Source: Thermoleophilum album
GTDB taxonomy: Bacteria; Actinomycetota; Thermoleophilia; Solirubrobacterales; Thermoleophilaceae
DNA: 64,000 bases
Reading direction: 5' to 3'
NCBI RefSeq assembly: GCF_900108055.1
Contig: NZ_FNWJ01000001.1
Location: forward strand, 124,001 to 188,000
A program made the translations under genes and the position numbers. Below, in pieces: positions 61,002-64,000 of the stretch. Position 1 is the stretch's first letter, and each line of letters starts with the position of its first letter. Under the pieces are notes generated by a model. That model saw only the letters and a list, made by a program, of their open reading frames with translations. It searched no databases and was not told the origin of the DNA.

Positions 61002-61193
61002 TCAGAGGTCCTTAAAGCGTGCGCGGACAACGACGAACCCGACGACTCCACCGGCGAACAGCCCGACCAGACCGAGCAGGACAGGAACTCCTACAAGCGC
61101 CCCGGCTGCGGCGCCCAACCCCGCGCACAGCAGCATCGTCGCCACCAGCGTGAGGCCGGCCCCGGCAGGGTTGACGGGGGACGGCTCGGTCAT
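61002..61193 (-). CDS. AtpZ-like small membrane protein, first gene of the atp operon
   Basis: The 63-residue protein from the ATG at 61193 has two hydrophobic segments: GLTLVATMLLCAGLGAAAGA and VLLGLVGLFAGGVVGFVVV, with a basic end ARFKDL. That is the layout of AtpZ-type proteins (putative F1Fo ATPase assembly or Mg/Ca-linked factors) often at the head of atp operons. The N-terminus is short and polar, TEPSPVNPAGA. A longer frame from 61283 has an Arg/Pro-rich leader that is not typical. The gene is near the start of the transcript, with 129 bases of leader DNA to the next gene upstream. Confidence 0.72.
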   Translation of the reverse strand: MTEPSPVNPAGAGLTLVATMLLCAGLGAAAGALVGVPVLLGLVGLFAGGVVGFVVVRARFKDL

Positions 61194-61295
61194 CTTTGCT
61201 GTACCCGTTTTCCATCTACGGAGGATCGAACGTGGTGCACCGGGGCGCGGGCGCCTTGGCTTGCTCCCGCCCGGGTGCGCCACCTTGCGGCCTGA

Positions 61296-61301
61296 AAGCT
61301 A
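61296..61301 (-). promoter_or_regulatory. Candidate -10 box (TAGCTT) of the atp operon
   Basis: TAGCTT on the minus strand lies about 100 bases before the AtpZ-like ATG, in the only gap between the upstream GGDEF gene and the operon (61194-61322). No clear -35 element. The rest of the gap shows no gene or obvious terminator. Confidence 0.25.
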
Positions 61302-61322
61302 CCGAACTCTCGAACTTTGTGA

Positions 61323-62492
61323 CTACTTTGTAACAGGAGGCGCGGGCGGTAGCTCCGCTGCCAGCTTCGTGCGGTCGCGACCCGCTTGCTTCGCAGCGTA
61401 GAGCGCACGATCGGCCGCACGCAAAAGGTCACGCCGGTTGTCGGTATCGGTCGGCAAGCAGGCAACACCGAAGCTGATCGTCAGCCCAGGGGGAACCGCC
61501 GCCGCGCTGGTGACCCCTCGCCTGATCCGCTCCGCAACCACCAGCGCGCCGGCGGCATCGGCCTCCGGCAACACCAGCGCGAACTCGTCGCCCCCGAAGC
61601 GCGCGCCCACATCGATCCTGCGTTTCAGATGCCAAATCGCCCGTGCGATGGCAACCAGAGCGGCATCGCCGGCGTCGTGGCCGGCGGCGTCGTTGAGGCC
61701 TTTGAGACCGTCGACGTCACCGAAGACCACGCTCAGCGGGCGACCGCTGCGTCGCGAACGTTCCACTTCGCGGTCGAGCACCGCGTCGAAGCCACGGCGG
61801 TTGAGGAGACCGGTAAGCGGGTCTGTGTGGGCGGCGCCCGACAGCCGCTCGGTGAGCGTGACCGCGCGCTCCCGTAAGGCACCGACCAGAAAGCCGGCAA
61901 CCGCGGCAGTGCCGACGGTCACGAGCCAGCGCTGAGCTTCGCTGCCGCCCCTGCCGACGCCCCCGCCAACGGCAAGTGCCAAGGCCGCAGCGTAGGCGCC
62001 GGCGGCGACCGACAAAACGAGTAGCGCTAGCCGCCGCCTCAGCAGCAGGAAAGCAGAGACCGCAACCCATACGAAAAAGAGCCCGTAAGCACTCGCGGCC
62101 TGATCGTTGGCGACCGCCATCGCCACCAAAAGGCAGCCGAACAGGAGGCTCGCGAGCGTCACCCAGGTTGGGCGGCTGCGGCGGCCGAGCTGCCACAGAT
62201 AGCCGCTGGCCGCGATCGCCGCAAGCGCCAGCCCCACAAGCACTGCCAGGCGCGCGTGGGGATTGCGCGGTAGCGCCAGCGACAGGAGGCCGAGAACGCC
62301 GCCAGCCAGGAACAGGAGCGCCAGCATCCGCAGGCCAGTGCCGCTGGGATCGAGCAACACCGGGCGCAGATCATCGAGTGGGTTATCAGGGCGCGGGGCG
62401 AGCGCTTGCTGAGTCTCTGCGCGCCTCGGATCAAGCGCCTCGCGCCCGCGCGCCAAGGCGCCGCGGCCGGGTCGGTTTGCGCGTGTCATCAC
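61323..62492 (-). CDS. Diguanylate cyclase (GGDEF domain) with membrane region
   Basis: The 389-residue protein has about 30 polar N-terminal residues, six predicted helices (about 50-200), then a GGDEF domain: TDPLTGLLNRRGFDAVLDRE, VVFGDVDGLKGLNDAAGHDA and ARFGGDEFALVLPEADA. The RRID just before the GGDEF loop is in the place of the RxxD inhibitory site. It should make c-di-GMP from two GTP. GTG at 62492 and the in-frame ATG at 62489 both overlap the preceding stop. It is co-transcribed with the next GGDEF-HD-GYP gene. Confidence 0.9.
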   Translation of the reverse strand: MMTRANRPGRGALARGREALDPRRAETQQALAPRPDNPLDDLRPVLLDPSGTGLRMLALLFLAGGVLGLLSLALPRNPHARLAVLVGLALAAIAASGYLWQLGRRSRPTWVTLASLLFGCLLVAMAVANDQAASAYGLFFVWVAVSAFLLLRRRLALLVLSVAAGAYAAALALAVGGGVGRGGSEAQRWLVTVGTAAVAGFLVGALRERAVTLTERLSGAAHTDPLTGLLNRRGFDAVLDREVERSRRSGRPLSVVFGDVDGLKGLNDAAGHDAGDAALVAIARAIWHLKRRIDVGARFGGDEFALVLPEADAAGALVVAERIRRGVTSAAAVPPGLTISFGVACLPTDTDNRRDLLRAADRALYAAKQAGRDRTKLAAELPPAPPVTK

Positions 62493-64000
62493 GCAAGCGC
62501 CCGCAGAAGCGCCTCAACGACACGGCGGTCGAAACGCGATCCGGCCGCGGCACGCAGCTCGGCGGCAGCCTCGTCGTGGCTCATCGCGGGGCGGTAGGGG
62601 CGGTCACTGGTCATCGCCTCGTAGGCATCGGCCACCGCGATGATCCGTGCTTCCAGCGGCACCTCGTCACCGTGCAGCCCGAGCGGATAGCCGGTGCCGT
62701 CGAGATGCTCGTGGTGCGCGCGTACCCAGGCGCCGAGCTCACGCTGTTCGCTGACCTCCAGCATCCGCGCCCCGACGACCGGATGCGTGCGCACGAACTC
62801 CCACTCTTCATCGCTCAACGGACCGGCCTTTTGCTCGACCGAGTCGGGTAGCGCGATCGTGCCGACGTCGTGGAGCAGTGCCGCGAGCCGCACCTGTTCG
62901 ACCCGCTGTGCCGGCAGTCCCAGCTCGCGTGCTGTGAGCTCGGCGAACCGTGCAACTCGCCGGCAATGGCTCGCGCTGCCCGATCCCAAGCGGTCGACCG
63001 CCTCGGCAAGGTCGACCAGCGCCGCCAGCTCGACCGTCGCCCGCTCCTCCCCGCTGCGTTCCGCGGTCCGCGCCGTTTCGAGTTCCGCGCTCGAGATCAC
63101 CACGCGGTTGCGCCCCAGACGCTTCGCCGCGTACATCGCCTGGTCGGCAGCGGCGAGGAGCGCTTCGAGCGTTTCTCCGTGGACCGGATGCACCGACGCG
63201 CCGATGCTCACCGCCACCGGTCCGTATTGGTGCCTCGCAAAGTGTCGCTCGACCGCCTCGCGCAACCGCTCGGCCAGCTGGTAAGCGCCGTGCTCGTCGC
63301 AGTCGGGCGCGAGCAGCGCGAACTCCTCGCCACCGTGGCGGGCGGCAAGGTCGAACGCGCGCTTCGACCGTTCGATCACTTGGGCGATCTCGCTCAGTAC
63401 CTCGTCGCCGGCACGATGCCCGAAGCGGTCGTTGATGCGCTTGAAGCGATCGACATCGATCACGAGGACCGCCAGCGGCCGCTCGCTGCGCCGCGCACGT
63501 TCGAGCTCGACGTCGAAAACCTCTGCCAGCGCGCGCCGGGTGGCAAGACCGGTCAAGGGGTCCTTGCCGGCTGCCTCATTGAGGCGGCGTACGAGCCCGG
63601 CGACGTAATAGCGAGCCACTGAGACGAGCAAGCCCGCCCCGACCAGACTGGTCGTCGTGGCAAGCCACGCGTTCGCCGGGATCTCTCCCCGCTGCGCCAG
63701 CAGAACGCCGCCGTAGGCGGTCGCGATCAGCGCGACGTGGAGCAGCGCCAGCCGACCGGAGAAGAACAGGAAGGCGGCGACCGCTACCCAGGTGTAGGCG
63801 AGCGTTCCGTAGCCGCGCTCGGCACCCCAACCGACCACCGTGAGGGTCGCTAGGACCGTCGCCAGGATTACCGCGAGATGGGCGCGCAAGGGCGTCAAGC
63901 GCGCTTCCGATAACCACAGCGCCGCGCCGAGCGCGGCTGCGCCCGCCGCCGAAACCAAAAGCAGCGAGCGGTGCGCCGGGTGCTCGCCCGGTAAGAGCGC
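62489..64000 (-). CDS. GGDEF and HD-GYP domain protein, c-di-GMP turnover (5' end outside the window)
   Basis: The frame is open to the window edge with no stop, so the protein begins beyond 64000; an internal TTG at 63958 is not needed. The visible 503 residues have several helices, then a GGDEF domain with DPLTGLATRRALAEVFDVEL, LVIDVDRFKRINDRFGH and ARHGGEEFALLAPDCDE (GGEEF, with RAFD before it as possible RxxD). The HD-GYP domain has LAALLHDVGTIALPDS and AHHEHLDGTGYPLGLHGDEV (quoted core HHEHLDGTGYPLG). It can both make and break c-di-GMP, or one half may be regulatory. It overlaps the next gene by 4 bases. Confidence 0.9.
   Translation of the reverse strand, partial: ALLPGEHPAHRSLLLVSAAGAAALGAALWLSEARLTPLRAHLAVILATVLATLTVVGWGAERGYGTLAYTWVAVAAFLFFSGRLALLHVALIATAYGGVLLAQRGEIPANAWLATTTSLVGAGLLVSVARYYVAGLVRRLNEAAGKDPLTGLATRRALAEVFDVELERARRSERPLAVLVIDVDRFKRINDRFGHRAGDEVLSEIAQVIERSKRAFDLAARHGGEEFALLAPDCDEHGAYQLAERLREAVERHFARHQYGPVAVSIGASVHPVHGETLEALLAAADQAMYAAKRLGRNRVVISSAELETARTAERSGEERATVELAALVDLAEAVDRLGSGSASHCRRVARFAELTARELGLPAQRVEQVRLAALLHDVGTIALPDSVEQKAGPLSDEEWEFVRTHPVVGARMLEVSEQRELGAWVRAHHEHLDGTGYPLGLHGDEVPLEARIIAVADAYEAMTSDRPYRPAMSHDEAAAELRAAAGSRFDRRVVEALLRALA

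Overview
The window is very GC-rich bacterial DNA, densely packed, with frequent GTG/TTG starts and many 4-base stop/start overlaps. Protein composition is rich in Ala/Arg/Glu and poor in Lys/Asn. Together with leaderless-looking starts behind TANNNT boxes, a CsoR/CopA pair, an AtpZ-to-AtpC ATP synthase operon, a LAxTG surface protein and carotenoid genes, this suggests an actinomycetote, perhaps of the Thermoleophilia. The lineage is an inference; no 16S or other marker is present. No tRNA, rRNA, IS element, prophage or CRISPR array was seen, and no gene-free stretch reaches 300 bases.

Layout. (1) 1-32840 is a large surface-polysaccharide locus. It holds an ABC-2 exporter permease, a TylF-like methyltransferase with a coiled-coil tail, a GT2-WsaF double glycosyltransferase, two O-antigen ligase/polymerase-like proteins, a Wzx-Wzy fusion, a second flippase, six further GT2/GT4 glycosyltransferases (one a GT4-GT2 fusion), two polyprenyl-phosphate sugar-1-phosphate transferases, a Wzz/BY-kinase-like protein, four exported glycoside-hydrolase-like proteins and a LAxTG-tailed protein. 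(2) 32895-37105 holds three exported phosphatase-type enzymes (HAD class IIIB, PF04185 phosphoesterase, PhoD-like). (3) 37147-40658 holds a TetR regulator with a palindromic operator, an AidB-like acyl-CoA dehydrogenase and an exported EEP-family protein. (4) 40655-44322 holds crtB, crtI and an N-terminally truncated UbiB/ABC1 kinase. (5) 44510-49557 holds a frameshifted DUF523-DUF1722 gene, csoR and copA diverging from one operator, a class II aldolase and a YceH-like gene. (6) 49583-61193 holds an APC-USP permease, a two-component system and the complete F1Fo ATP synthase operon, all on the minus strand. (7) 61323-64000 holds two c-di-GMP enzymes, the second cut by the window edge.

How it fits together. 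The polysaccharide locus carries parts of two export routes: ABC-dependent (permease plus a possible methyl-capping chain terminator) and Wzx/Wzy-dependent (initiating transferases, flippases, polymerase, Wzz-like regulator). The secreted hydrolases and the sortase-type protein would act outside the membrane. Several genes of this locus share an unusual start region: a TAGGNT/TACGAAT-like box, 7-12 bases, then a C-tract at or just before the start codon. This suggests common control and leaderless mRNAs. Genes inside operons instead use Shine-Dalgarno sites or translational coupling.
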